From contig CAZYTO010000105.1 in the NCBI GenBank assembly GCA_964650405.1, positions 1 through 17,398 of the forward strand: a DNA stretch of 17,398 nucleotides. The letters run 5' to 3'. The translations under genes and the position numbers were made by a program. The notes beneath the pieces are model-generated. The model did not search any database. It was given only the letters and a program-made list of their open reading frames with translations, and was not told where the DNA came from. Below, one piece after another: positions 7,506 to 13,792 of the stretch. Origin of the DNA: CAZYTO01 sp964650405 (GTDB taxonomy: Bacteria > Acidobacteriota > Thermoanaerobaculia > Gp7-AA8). How positions within the stretch are numbered: the first letter of the stretch is position 1; each line of letters opens with the position of its first letter.

Positions 7506-7538
7506 AATCTGCGCCCTGCACCGTGGTAGAGGGTCAAG
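7506..7538 (-). promoter_or_regulatory. MerR-type operator/promoter of the exporter operon
   Basis: On the minus strand TTGACC (7532-7537) is a -35 box, followed by the dyad CCTCTA-N6-TGCAGG (7515-7532, imperfect). A weak -10, GCAGAT or CAGATT, follows after 19 or 20 bp. The layout copies the site upstream of the merR-type gene base for base at most positions, including the AGGGTCAAG block on the plus strand. The overlong spacer is the hallmark of MerR-regulated promoters. The predicted +1 falls at 7499-7500, at the ATG of the operon's first gene. Confidence 0.75.
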
Positions 7539-7549
7539 TCACGAAGCGG

Positions 7550-7957
7550 TCACCGTCTCGTACGGGCCGCGCGGTTGCCGGAGGCGGGACAGACGAGCAC
7601 CGGCTCGCCGGCCTGGCCGACGAAGGCATCGAGCTGCGCCTTCATGGCCTGCAGCGAGGCCAGCTTCTCCTCGATCGACTGCAGCCGCTGCCGGGCGATG
7701 TCCACCATCTCCTTCTCCCACGTCGCCGAGCCGGCGTTCATGGAATCGTGGATCCGGGCCAGGTCGCGGATCTCCTTCAGCGTGAAACCCAGCTCCTGCG
7801 CGCGCTTGATGAACCGCACGCTCTGCAGGTCCGCCTCCTCGTACGCGCGATACCCCGACGCCGTCCGCGCCGGCGCCCGCAGGAGCTTCTCCCGCTCATA
7901 GAAACGGATGGTCTGGATGTTCACGCCGCCGAGGCGCGCAAGCTCGCCGATCTGCAT
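7550..7957 (-). CDS. MerR family transcriptional regulator
   Basis: The 135-aa protein starts MQIGELARLGGVNIQTIRFY, the winged-helix DNA-binding domain of MerR regulators, with YEREKLL and SGYRAYEEADL following and GFTLKEIRDL ending the domain (about residue 68). A dimerisation coiled coil spans about 80-113. Only one cysteine is present, Cys123 in EPVLVCPAS, so the Cys sets of MerR (Hg), CueR (Cu) and SoxR (Fe-S) are absent and the effector is unknown. By family it would twist an overlong promoter to activate it. It lies 50 nt upstream of the exporter operon, on the same strand, and a matching operator sits before both. The ATG at 7955-7957 is at the predicted +1. Confidence 0.92.
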   Translation of the reverse strand: MQIGELARLGGVNIQTIRFYEREKLLRAPARTASGYRAYEEADLQSVRFIKRAQELGFTLKEIRDLARIHDSMNAGSATWEKEMVDIARQRLQSIEEKLASLQAMKAQLDAFVGQAGEPVLVCPASGNRAARTRR

Positions 7958-7963
7958 GCCGCC

Positions 7964-7995
7964 ATGATGGGCCTGTAGTGCGGTACAGGGTCAAG
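7964..7995 (-). promoter_or_regulatory. MerR-type operator/promoter of the regulator gene
   Basis: On the minus strand TTGACC (7989-7994) is followed by the perfect dyad CCTGTA-N6-TACAGG (7972-7989) and, after a 19-bp spacer, CATCAT (7964-7969, four of six matches to TATAAT). A dyad filling a 19-bp spacer is the canonical MerR-family arrangement and implies autoregulation. Seven nt below the -10 is position 7957, the A of the merR-type ATG, so the transcript is predicted to be leaderless. Confidence 0.8.
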
Positions 7996-8000
7996 GCTCC

Positions 8001-8106
8001 TCACTTTATCCCGAGCGCAGCGAGGGATCTGGCGGCAATGGGCTGAACCCGATCAACGCAAGGCGCAGTTGCCGCCGGATCCCTCGCTGCGCTCGGGATA
8101 AAGTGA
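8001..8106. repeat. REP-like palindrome with 38-bp arms
   Basis: The arm at 8001-8038 is the reverse complement of 8069-8106 with a single difference (T/C near the inner end), separated by a 30-nt loop. Each arm contains the core CCCGAGCGCAGCGAGGG, which can itself fold: CCC/GGG, opposed GA/GA steps, GC/GC and a GCA loop. It begins 6 nt past the parE stop and ends just above the merR-type promoter, so in the minus direction it could terminate or insulate parE transcription. I regard it as a dispersed REP/MITE-type element; only one copy of this family is in the window. Confidence 0.75.
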
Positions 8107-8111
8107 AAGGC

Positions 8112-10004
8112 CTACTCCAGAATCTCCGCCTTGTTCCCCTCTTCCATCAGCCACGTCTTGCGGTCGCCGGCGCGGTTCTTGGCGAGGAGCATGTCGATGG
8201 TGGCATCCGCGCCATCCTCGGCGGCCAGGGTGAGCTGCACGAGACGGCGGGTGTCGGGGGACATGGTCGTCTCGCGGAGCTGCAGCGGATTCATCTCGCC
8301 GAGACCCTTGAAGCGCTGGATGCCGACCTTGCCCTTGATCCCTTCCGCCTCGATGCGGGCCAGGATGCCGTCGCGCTCGTGGTCGTCCAGCGCGTAGAAG
8401 ACACTCTTGCCGACATCGATGCGGTAGAGCGGAGGCATGGCCACGTAAATGCGGCCGTCGCTCACGAGCTTGCGGAAATGGCGGACGAAGAGCGCGCAGA
8501 GAAGGGTGGCGATGTGCGCGCCGTCCGAGTCGGCGTCGGCCAGGATGCAGACCTTGCCGTAACGGAGACTGCTGACGTTCTCGCTGCCGGGATCGACGCC
8601 CAGGGCCACGGCGATGTCGTGGACCTCCTGCGAGGAGAGCACCTCGTTCGGATCGACCTCCCAGGTGTTCAGGATCTTGCCGCGCAGGGGCATGATGGCC
8701 TGGAACTCCCGCTCCCGGGCCTGCTTGGCCGAGCCGCCGGCCGAGTCGCCTTCCACGAGGAAGAGCTCCGTCCGCTCCAGGTCCTGGGCCGTACAGTCGG
8801 CGAGCTTCCCCGGCAGCGCCGGGCCGGCCGAGATCTTCTTCCGCTCGACCTTCTTCCCCTGTTTGAGCCGGGTCATGGCCGCGGCGATGGCCACCTGGGC
8901 GATGCGCTCGGCCTCAGCCACGTTCTGGTTGAGCCAGATCGAAAACGCGTCCTGGGCCACGCCGCTCACGAAGGCCGACGCCTCGCGCGACGACAGCCTG
9001 TCCTTCGTCTGGCCCGTGAACTGCGGGTCCTTCATGCGCACGGAGAGGACGTAGGCACAGCGCGACCAGACGTCTTCCGGCGCCAGCTTCACGTTGCGGG
9101 GCAGGAGATTCCGCAGCTCGCAGAACTCACGGATCGCCTCCGTGAGCCCGGTGCGGAAGCCGTTGACGTGGGTGCCGCCCTGGGCCGTGGGGATCAGGTT
9201 GACGTAGCTCTCCGTCACCAGTTCGTCGTCTTCCGGCAGCCAGACCACGGCCCAGTCGGCCTCTTCGTTATGGCCCTTGAAATGCCCTTCGAACGGAGCT
9301 TCGGGGATGGTGGGCGCGCCGGCCAGCTCGGAGCCCAGGTAGGCCACCAGGCCGTTCTCGTAGAACCATTCCTCGCTCTCCGCGCCGTCGATCTCGCTCA
9401 CGAAGCGGAGGTGCAGGCCGGGGCAGAGCACGGCCTTGGCCCGCATGACGTGCTTGAGGCGCGGGACGTTGATCTTCGACGAGTCGAAGAACTTCTCGTC
9501 CGGCCAAAAGCGGATGGTCGTGCCGGTGTTGCGCTTCCCGACCTGGCCGACCACTTTCAGCTCGCTCTTCTTCTTCCCGTCGGCGAAACCCATGAAGTAC
9601 TCGTTGCCGTCGCGGCGCACGCGCACTTCGAGCTTCTTGGAGAGGGCATTGACCACGGAGACACCCACACCGTGCAGGCCGCCGGAGAAGCGATAACTCT
9701 TGTCCGAGAACTTGGCGCCGGAGTGGAGCCGGGTGAGGATGACCTCCACGCCGGAGACGCCTTCCTTGGCGTGCTTGTCCACGGGCATCCCGCGGCCGTT
9801 GTCGGCCACCGAGAGCGAACCGTCCTCATGCAGCGTGACGGCGATGTCGTCGCAGTAGCCCGCGATGGCCTCGTCCGCCGAGTTGTCGATCACTTCCTGG
9901 GCGAGGTGGTTGGGGCGCTCGGTGGTGGTGTACATCCCCGGCCGCTTGCGCACGGGCTCGAGGCCGGTCAGGACTTCAATGGCAGAGCTGTCGTAGGTCG
10001 TCAT
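8112..10004 (-). CDS. parE: DNA topoisomerase IV subunit B (ParE)
   Basis: The 630-aa product is the ATPase/TOPRIM subunit of a type IIA topoisomerase that decatenates chromosomes. The GHKL ATPase domain shows the N-box EVIDNSADEA (Asn41), DNGRGMPVD (68-76) and GGLHGVGVS (108-116). The QTK loop is GQTKDRLSS (331-339). The TOPRIM domain has LVEGDSAGG with Glu418 and LADADSDG with Asp490/492/494, the Mg-binding set. It has the same length as E. coli ParE and shares long blocks with it from memory (EVLTGLEPVR, GPALPGKLADCTAQDL, RFKGLGEMNP), so ParE is preferred over GyrB. No parC lies nearby. The ATG at 10002-10004 has no Shine-Dalgarno sequence and lies 22 nt below a heptamer array. Confidence 0.95.
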   Translation of the reverse strand: MTTYDSSAIEVLTGLEPVRKRPGMYTTTERPNHLAQEVIDNSADEAIAGYCDDIAVTLHEDGSLSVADNGRGMPVDKHAKEGVSGVEVILTRLHSGAKFSDKSYRFSGGLHGVGVSVVNALSKKLEVRVRRDGNEYFMGFADGKKKSELKVVGQVGKRNTGTTIRFWPDEKFFDSSKINVPRLKHVMRAKAVLCPGLHLRFVSEIDGAESEEWFYENGLVAYLGSELAGAPTIPEAPFEGHFKGHNEEADWAVVWLPEDDELVTESYVNLIPTAQGGTHVNGFRTGLTEAIREFCELRNLLPRNVKLAPEDVWSRCAYVLSVRMKDPQFTGQTKDRLSSREASAFVSGVAQDAFSIWLNQNVAEAERIAQVAIAAAMTRLKQGKKVERKKISAGPALPGKLADCTAQDLERTELFLVEGDSAGGSAKQAREREFQAIMPLRGKILNTWEVDPNEVLSSQEVHDIAVALGVDPGSENVSSLRYGKVCILADADSDGAHIATLLCALFVRHFRKLVSDGRIYVAMPPLYRIDVGKSVFYALDDHERDGILARIEAEGIKGKVGIQRFKGLGEMNPLQLRETTMSPDTRRLVQLTLAAEDGADATIDMLLAKNRAGDRKTWLMEEGNKAEILE

Positions 10005-10026
10005 GAAGGACGGCGGATTCTAGCAG

Positions 10027-10138
10027 GTCGTTGTTCGTTGTCCGTTGTTCGTTGTCCGTGGTTTGTTCGTTGGCGTTGGCGATCTACCAACTGTAGAACC
10101 ACAAACCACGACCATGAACAACGACCAACGAACAACGG
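10027..10138. repeat. Heptamer word array (CGTTGTT) with inverted copy
   Basis: The left half (10027-10074) repeats CGTTGTT/CGTTGTC about four times and then degenerates to CGTGGTT and CGTTGG. The right half (about 10099-10138) carries the opposite-strand words, ending GAACAACGG, so the halves can pair with an internal loop. The middle holds a small CTAC/GTAG hairpin (about 10084-10096). The array separates the 64-aa ORF from parE and ends 22 nt upstream of the parE ATG. Confidence 0.7.
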
Positions 10139-10141
10139 CCT

Positions 10142-10336
10142 TCAGTGCGCCACCGCCCGCCGCTTCGGTCCGGGCGGAGGCGGCGGATTCTCGATCAGGA
10201 CGGCGACACGTCCGCCGGCCGCGGTATCGTTGGCCGGATCGATGAATGACGGCGAGGCCTTGATCATCGCCTCCAGCTGCGTGGACGTCGTTTGAAACGC
10301 CGCCGCGAACCATACGAGCAGAGTGATCCCCATCAT
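10142..10336 (-). CDS. Small 64-aa protein, N-terminal hydrophobic segment (hypothetical)
   Basis: The frame gives MMGITLLVWFAAAFQTTS as a hydrophobic start that could be a signal peptide or anchor. A polar middle follows, and a proline-rich, basic end reads ENPPPPPGPKRRAVAH. Codon third positions are strongly G/C, as in the surrounding genes, and the ORF exactly fills the space between the subtilase stop (37 nt upstream) and the repeat array. That supports a real gene. Against it are the lack of a Shine-Dalgarno sequence and of any family I recognise. It may be co-transcribed with the subtilase. No function is proposed. Confidence 0.45.
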   Translation of the reverse strand: MMGITLLVWFAAAFQTTSTQLEAMIKASPSFIDPANDTAAGGRVAVLIENPPPPPGPKRRAVAH

Positions 10337-10372
10337 GATGTGAAATCCGTACGGACACCGGCGCCTGTACGT

Positions 10373-11632
10373 CTACTTCGCCAATACGACCATCGGGGAC
10401 CCGGGAGGACGTCGCACGCCTGCCGTGACCACCGGAGGCGTATCGCGCACGAAACCGACCTTGCCGTCGGCGTAGACGGTCAGCGGATGCGCGATGCGCG
10501 AAGGCGTGGCGGTGATGAGCGCCTCCAGCTCGGCGGGGGTGAGGCTCGGGTTCTCCGAGAGCATCCGCGCCGCGATCCCCGAGATCACCGGCGCCGCGAA
10601 CGACGTGCCGGAGCGCAGGTTCGGCCGCGTGCCGCGGTAATGATCATTGGCCGTGATGGTGGCGCTGAAGACGTTCTGCGACGGCGCCAGGATCTCCAGG
10701 CCGCCGCGGCAGGCACCCGGCCACCAGTCGTTGTCGGCGGTCATGCCGCCGACGGTGATGAGACCGTCGATCGACTTGCCCAGCGTGGCCGGAAACCGGT
10801 CCACCACGCCGTTCCTGCCGCAGCCGTTGTCGATGTTGTTCCCGGCCACGACGAAGAGGAAACGCTTGCCGTTAACCGGGTCGCGCCGGCCGTGGGCATC
10901 CACGCCCTCCACCATGTCCCGGATCTTCCGCTCGACGGTCGCGAACGGGACAGGCGCCGCATCCGGCATGTTGGCCAGCCGCTCCAGCACCCAGCCGCTG
11001 ATGTTCACCACGGCCGTCTTGAGGGGCGGCGTGGCGGGGTCCCAGGCATTGCGGATGATCGCCTCGAGTCCGTTCAGGTACGTGCGGGTCGTGGCCAGCG
11101 CCGATTCGTTCATCACCCGGACGCTGACGATGGTCGCCTCCGGGGCCACGCCGACCGTGTTGCCGGCCACGATCGACGCCACGCTAGTGCCGTGCGAGGA
11201 GCCGACCAGCTCGTTGAAGTTCGAAAAGCAGGGCCGCGTGGCCTTGTTGTCGCTCTGGCAGCCCGACCTGCCGATCGTCACCGAATCGGAGACGTCGAAG
11301 CCCGCCACCACCCGCGAGGTGCCCTGCGGTGTGGCGAACTCGACGTGCGAGGCCAGCACGCCCGTGTCCATGATGTAGACCACGCTGCCGGCGCCGGCGT
11401 GCTGGCGGTGGTACATGCCGTCGAGGTTGCCGTCGAGCTGGTCGATCCGGTCGAGATGCCAGAGCAGATCGCTCGACGACTCCTCGCCGCATCCCGCCAG
11501 CCGAGCCGAAGAGTGCGTCGCGTCCAGCGGCACTTCCAGCTCCCGGCAACGGGTGGAGACGACTTCCGGCTCCCCCGCATAGACGAAGAGTGGAGCCGCG
11601 AGAAAGACGAACAGCGCGAAGCCTTTGCGCAC
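10373..11632 (-). CDS. Secreted S8 family serine protease (subtilase)
   Basis: The 419-aa product starts at GTG 11630-11632 with MRKGFALFVFLAAPLFVYA, a Sec signal peptide with likely cleavage at about residue 19. The catalytic triad of family S8 is complete: Asp89 in VYIMDTGV, His147 in SSHGTSVASIVAG and Ser344 in RSGTSFAAPVISG. The oxyanion Asn lies in VVAGNNIDNG (265/266). Six cysteines (29, 48, 125, 135, 271, 308) could form three disulfides, in line with a periplasmic or extracellular site. The short region before the catalytic domain is not a clear I9 propeptide. An AAGG-like Shine-Dalgarno sits about 8 nt upstream. The gene diverges from the STT3-like gene across the 11633-11848 intergenic region. 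Confidence 0.94.
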   Translation of the reverse strand: MRKGFALFVFLAAPLFVYAGEPEVVSTRCRELEVPLDATHSSARLAGCGEESSSDLLWHLDRIDQLDGNLDGMYHRQHAGAGSVVYIMDTGVLASHVEFATPQGTSRVVAGFDVSDSVTIGRSGCQSDNKATRPCFSNFNELVGSSHGTSVASIVAGNTVGVAPEATIVSVRVMNESALATTRTYLNGLEAIIRNAWDPATPPLKTAVVNISGWVLERLANMPDAAPVPFATVERKIRDMVEGVDAHGRRDPVNGKRFLFVVAGNNIDNGCGRNGVVDRFPATLGKSIDGLITVGGMTADNDWWPGACRGGLEILAPSQNVFSATITANDHYRGTRPNLRSGTSFAAPVISGIAARMLSENPSLTPAELEALITATPSRIAHPLTVYADGKVGFVRDTPPVVTAGVRRPPGSPMVVLAK

Positions 11633-11729
11633 CCGTTGGACCCTTGACGTTTTGATGGACTGCGGACGACTGCGTCTAGGGTCCGGGAAACGTCGCGTTT
11701 ATGCAAGTAAATTTTCGGAGAGGGTGAAA

Positions 11730-11840
11730 AAGTGGTTAGTGGTGAGAGGGGAAGTGGTTAGGATGCCGACGGGGGAAGTGGTTAGTGGTTAGAGGGAAGT
11801 GGTTAGGATGCCGCTCTCTAACCACTAACCACTAATCACT
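11730..11840. repeat. GTGGTTA word array, A-B-A-B-A' arrangement with 18-bp stem
   Basis: Two modules alternate. A contains GTGGTTAGTGGT plus a GAGGG tail; B is AAGTGGTTAGGATGCCG. The order is A (11730-11751), B (11752-11775), A (11776-11796), B (11797-11813), then an inverted A (about 11814-11840). Positions 11777-11794 pair perfectly with 11816-11833, leaving a 21-nt loop made mostly of the second B. The array ends 8 nt upstream of the STT3-like ATG and shares its word with the hairpin at the far end of that gene. Confidence 0.8.
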
Positions 11841-11848
11841 CGTCACTC

Positions 11849-13711
11849 ATGCGTCCAACGCAACTCGCTCTCCTCGCCTTCGTGGTGGCGCTGCTGTTGC
11901 GCCTGCTGAACGCGGGGACGGCCTTTGTCGATGGCGTGCCGCGCTTCACGCCGCTGGACGAGCTCTACCACGCCAAGCGCATCGCGTTCTCGGCACTGCA
12001 TTTTCCGGACGTCCTCTCCTTCGATCCCGATCGCGGGACGCACGGCGCATGGTGCCCCTGGCCGCCGCTGTATGACCTGGCCGCCGGCGCCTACGCCCGG
12101 CTCCTCGACGCGTCCACGTGGACCGAGGTCATCGTCCGGATCGTCTGGCTGCCACCGGTCCTGTTCGCACTGTTCGTGGCGCTGACGACGGGTCTCGTGG
12201 CGCGGGCTCGCGGCGCTCTGGCCGGTACGCTGGCGGGGCTCGCCCTGGCAAGCTCACCGTTTCTCGTCAACTTCTCGTCCATCGGGGCCATCGACCACCA
12301 CTACCTCGAGCCACCGCTCACCTTTGCCATCGTCTTCGCCACGATCCGCCTGCTCCGCGCCGAGCGTGCCGGCCTTCGCCTCTCCGCAAAACGGGGAGTG
12401 CTGCTCGGTGTCGCGATGACCGCGGCCATGTTCGTCCAGCCGGCGCTCCTGCTAGCCTGCGCGATCACATTCGCCCTCGTCTTCTTCGCTCCCCTTCTCG
12501 AGAAGGCGCAGAACGATCCGGCGCAGGACGCTGCCGTCGCGCGCGCAGGCGCGATCGCTTTCGGCGTGCTGACCGCCGCCGTCGCGCTCTATGCCGCCAC
12601 CCGTCCCTCCGGCTACCCGGCCTCGCCCTGGTTCCTCGGCTGGCCGCATGCCGGCATCTTCGCCGGAGCCGCGGCGGCCCTGCTCCTTCGGGCACGGCAG
12701 GCGCCGATGATTCTCGCCCTCGCGGCCGGCGTGGCGGTGATCCTGGCCGTTCCCGCCGCCGCTTCGGCCGTCGCCGGCGGATCGAACTTTCTGGGCGGCG
12801 ATCCCTGGCTGCGCACGATCTCGGAGTTCTTTCCGGTGGTCACCGAGCCGCCCCTCGATCTGCTCAGCGACGTCGTCCTGCTCTCGGGCGGCCTCCTTCT
12901 CGTCTGGCCGTTCGCCGGGCGCGCCTGGCGGGAGCGCGATGCGGCGAGCCTCGTCATCGCGCTCTTCGCCATCCTCTACCTGCTGCTCGAGCTCAGCAGC
13001 CGCCGCTTCCGCCCACTCGGCATCAGCTTCCTGGCCCTGGCCGGGGCACTGGAAGCGAGCCGCTCCTTCGTCACCCGCGGCAAGGTGATTGCGATCGCGG
13101 CCATCCTGATCGTGGCCCTCCCCCCTCCCATCCAGCTCCTCCTCTGGCTGGAGCAGCCGAACGAGCCCATCCTCGAGTCCCACGTGCCGTGGCTGCGGGC
13201 GGCATCCTTCTTCCAGCACCGGCCGGCGGGTGGGCGCATCCTCGCGCCGTGGTCGCCCGGGCATATGCTCGACGTCATCGGCCAGCGGCCGGTCATCCTC
13301 GACAACTTCGGCTCCATGCCCGACGCCGTCGACTTCGAGCGGGCCAACGATGCGTTCCTCCAGAAGGACGAGGCAGCCCTGGCGCGGTACTGCGACGCGA
13401 ACGACATCCGCTGGATCGTCTTCCCGAATCCGATCTTCGAGCTCCCCGGCGCCGCCACCGTCCTCGGTCTGGACGCAGCCAGCTACATCGACCTCACGAA
13501 CGACCAGCAGGTCCGTCGCGTCCACCGCCTGGCCCAGGCCACGTGCTGGTGGCGCGCCTATTACGGCCGCGGCGCGGCCCGCCCCATGCAGGGCATCTTC
13601 GGCGCGCCGCTCACCCGCTTCCGCCTCGTCTACGCCGACCCCAGCCCGGCATGGCACGGGACACCGTTGAACAACGGCCCGGCCCTGGAGATCTGGGAGA
13701 GGGTGAGGTAG
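11849..13711 (+). CDS. STT3/GT66-like integral membrane glycosyltransferase homologue
   Basis: The 620-aa protein has about a dozen hydrophobic segments through residue 445 and a soluble C-terminal domain, the build of STT3/AglB/PglB oligosaccharyltransferases. The first acidic motif is seen as TPLDELYHAKRI (Asp37) and the second as GAIDHHYLEPP (Asp149, Glu154), both typical of the family. The WWDYG signature region is altered: APWSPGHML at 466-474 leads into GQRPVILDNFG, which matches the usual downstream context. Hence donor and metal sites look kept, while the acceptor-recognition motif is not canonical. Protein N-glycosylation or transfer to another acceptor are both possible. The start has no Shine-Dalgarno sequence and lies 8 nt after a repeat array. 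Confidence 0.75.
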   Translation: MRPTQLALLAFVVALLLRLLNAGTAFVDGVPRFTPLDELYHAKRIAFSALHFPDVLSFDPDRGTHGAWCPWPPLYDLAAGAYARLLDASTWTEVIVRIVWLPPVLFALFVALTTGLVARARGALAGTLAGLALASSPFLVNFSSIGAIDHHYLEPPLTFAIVFATIRLLRAERAGLRLSAKRGVLLGVAMTAAMFVQPALLLACAITFALVFFAPLLEKAQNDPAQDAAVARAGAIAFGVLTAAVALYAATRPSGYPASPWFLGWPHAGIFAGAAAALLLRARQAPMILALAAGVAVILAVPAAASAVAGGSNFLGGDPWLRTISEFFPVVTEPPLDLLSDVVLLSGGLLLVWPFAGRAWRERDAASLVIALFAILYLLLELSSRRFRPLGISFLALAGALEASRSFVTRGKVIAIAAILIVALPPPIQLLLWLEQPNEPILESHVPWLRAASFFQHRPAGGRILAPWSPGHMLDVIGQRPVILDNFGSMPDAVDFERANDAFLQKDEAALARYCDANDIRWIVFPNPIFELPGAATVLGLDAASYIDLTNDQQVRRVHRLAQATCWWRAYYGRGAARPMQGIFGAPLTRFRLVYADPSPAWHGTPLNNGPALEIWERVR

Positions 13712-13722
13712 ATGGGAGTGGT

Positions 13723-13780
13723 TAGTGGTTAGAAGGTTAGTGGTTAGGCTTACTCCTAACCACTAACCTTCTAACCACTA
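13723..13780. repeat. Perfect 26-bp hairpin of GTGGTTA words
   Basis: Positions 13723-13748 are the exact reverse complement of 13755-13780 around a 6-nt loop (CTTACT). Both arms are built from TTAGTGG/GGTTAG words, the same word used upstream of the preceding gene. The hairpin starts 12 nt past the STT3-like stop and ends 12 nt before the GTG of the next gene. It has no U-tract, so it is not a clear intrinsic terminator. Confidence 0.85.
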
Positions 13781-13792
13781 CCAACTAGAACT

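Noticed and set aside
7550..7957. Mercury, copper or SoxR-type MerR regulator
   Set aside because: Only one cysteine (Cys123) is present, so none of the metal- or Fe-S-binding cysteine sets can form.
8001..8106. Plain intrinsic terminator of parE
   Set aside because: The arms are far longer than a terminator stem, the loop is 30 nt and there is no U-tract; a repeat element fits better, though it may still act on transcription.
8103..10295. Plus-strand open frame of about 730 codons opposite parE
   Set aside because: The minus strand encodes a complete ParE with all motifs; the opposite frame is compositionally biased and ends in array sequence.
10292..11647. Plus-strand open frame opposite the subtilase
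   Set aside because: The minus strand has a signal peptide and complete S8 triad; the antisense frame has no recognisable features.
12118..13725. Open frame of about 535 codons within the STT3-like gene in another frame
   Set aside because: It is Arg/Pro/Ala-rich, has no membrane helices or family resemblance, and overlaps a well-supported membrane protein.
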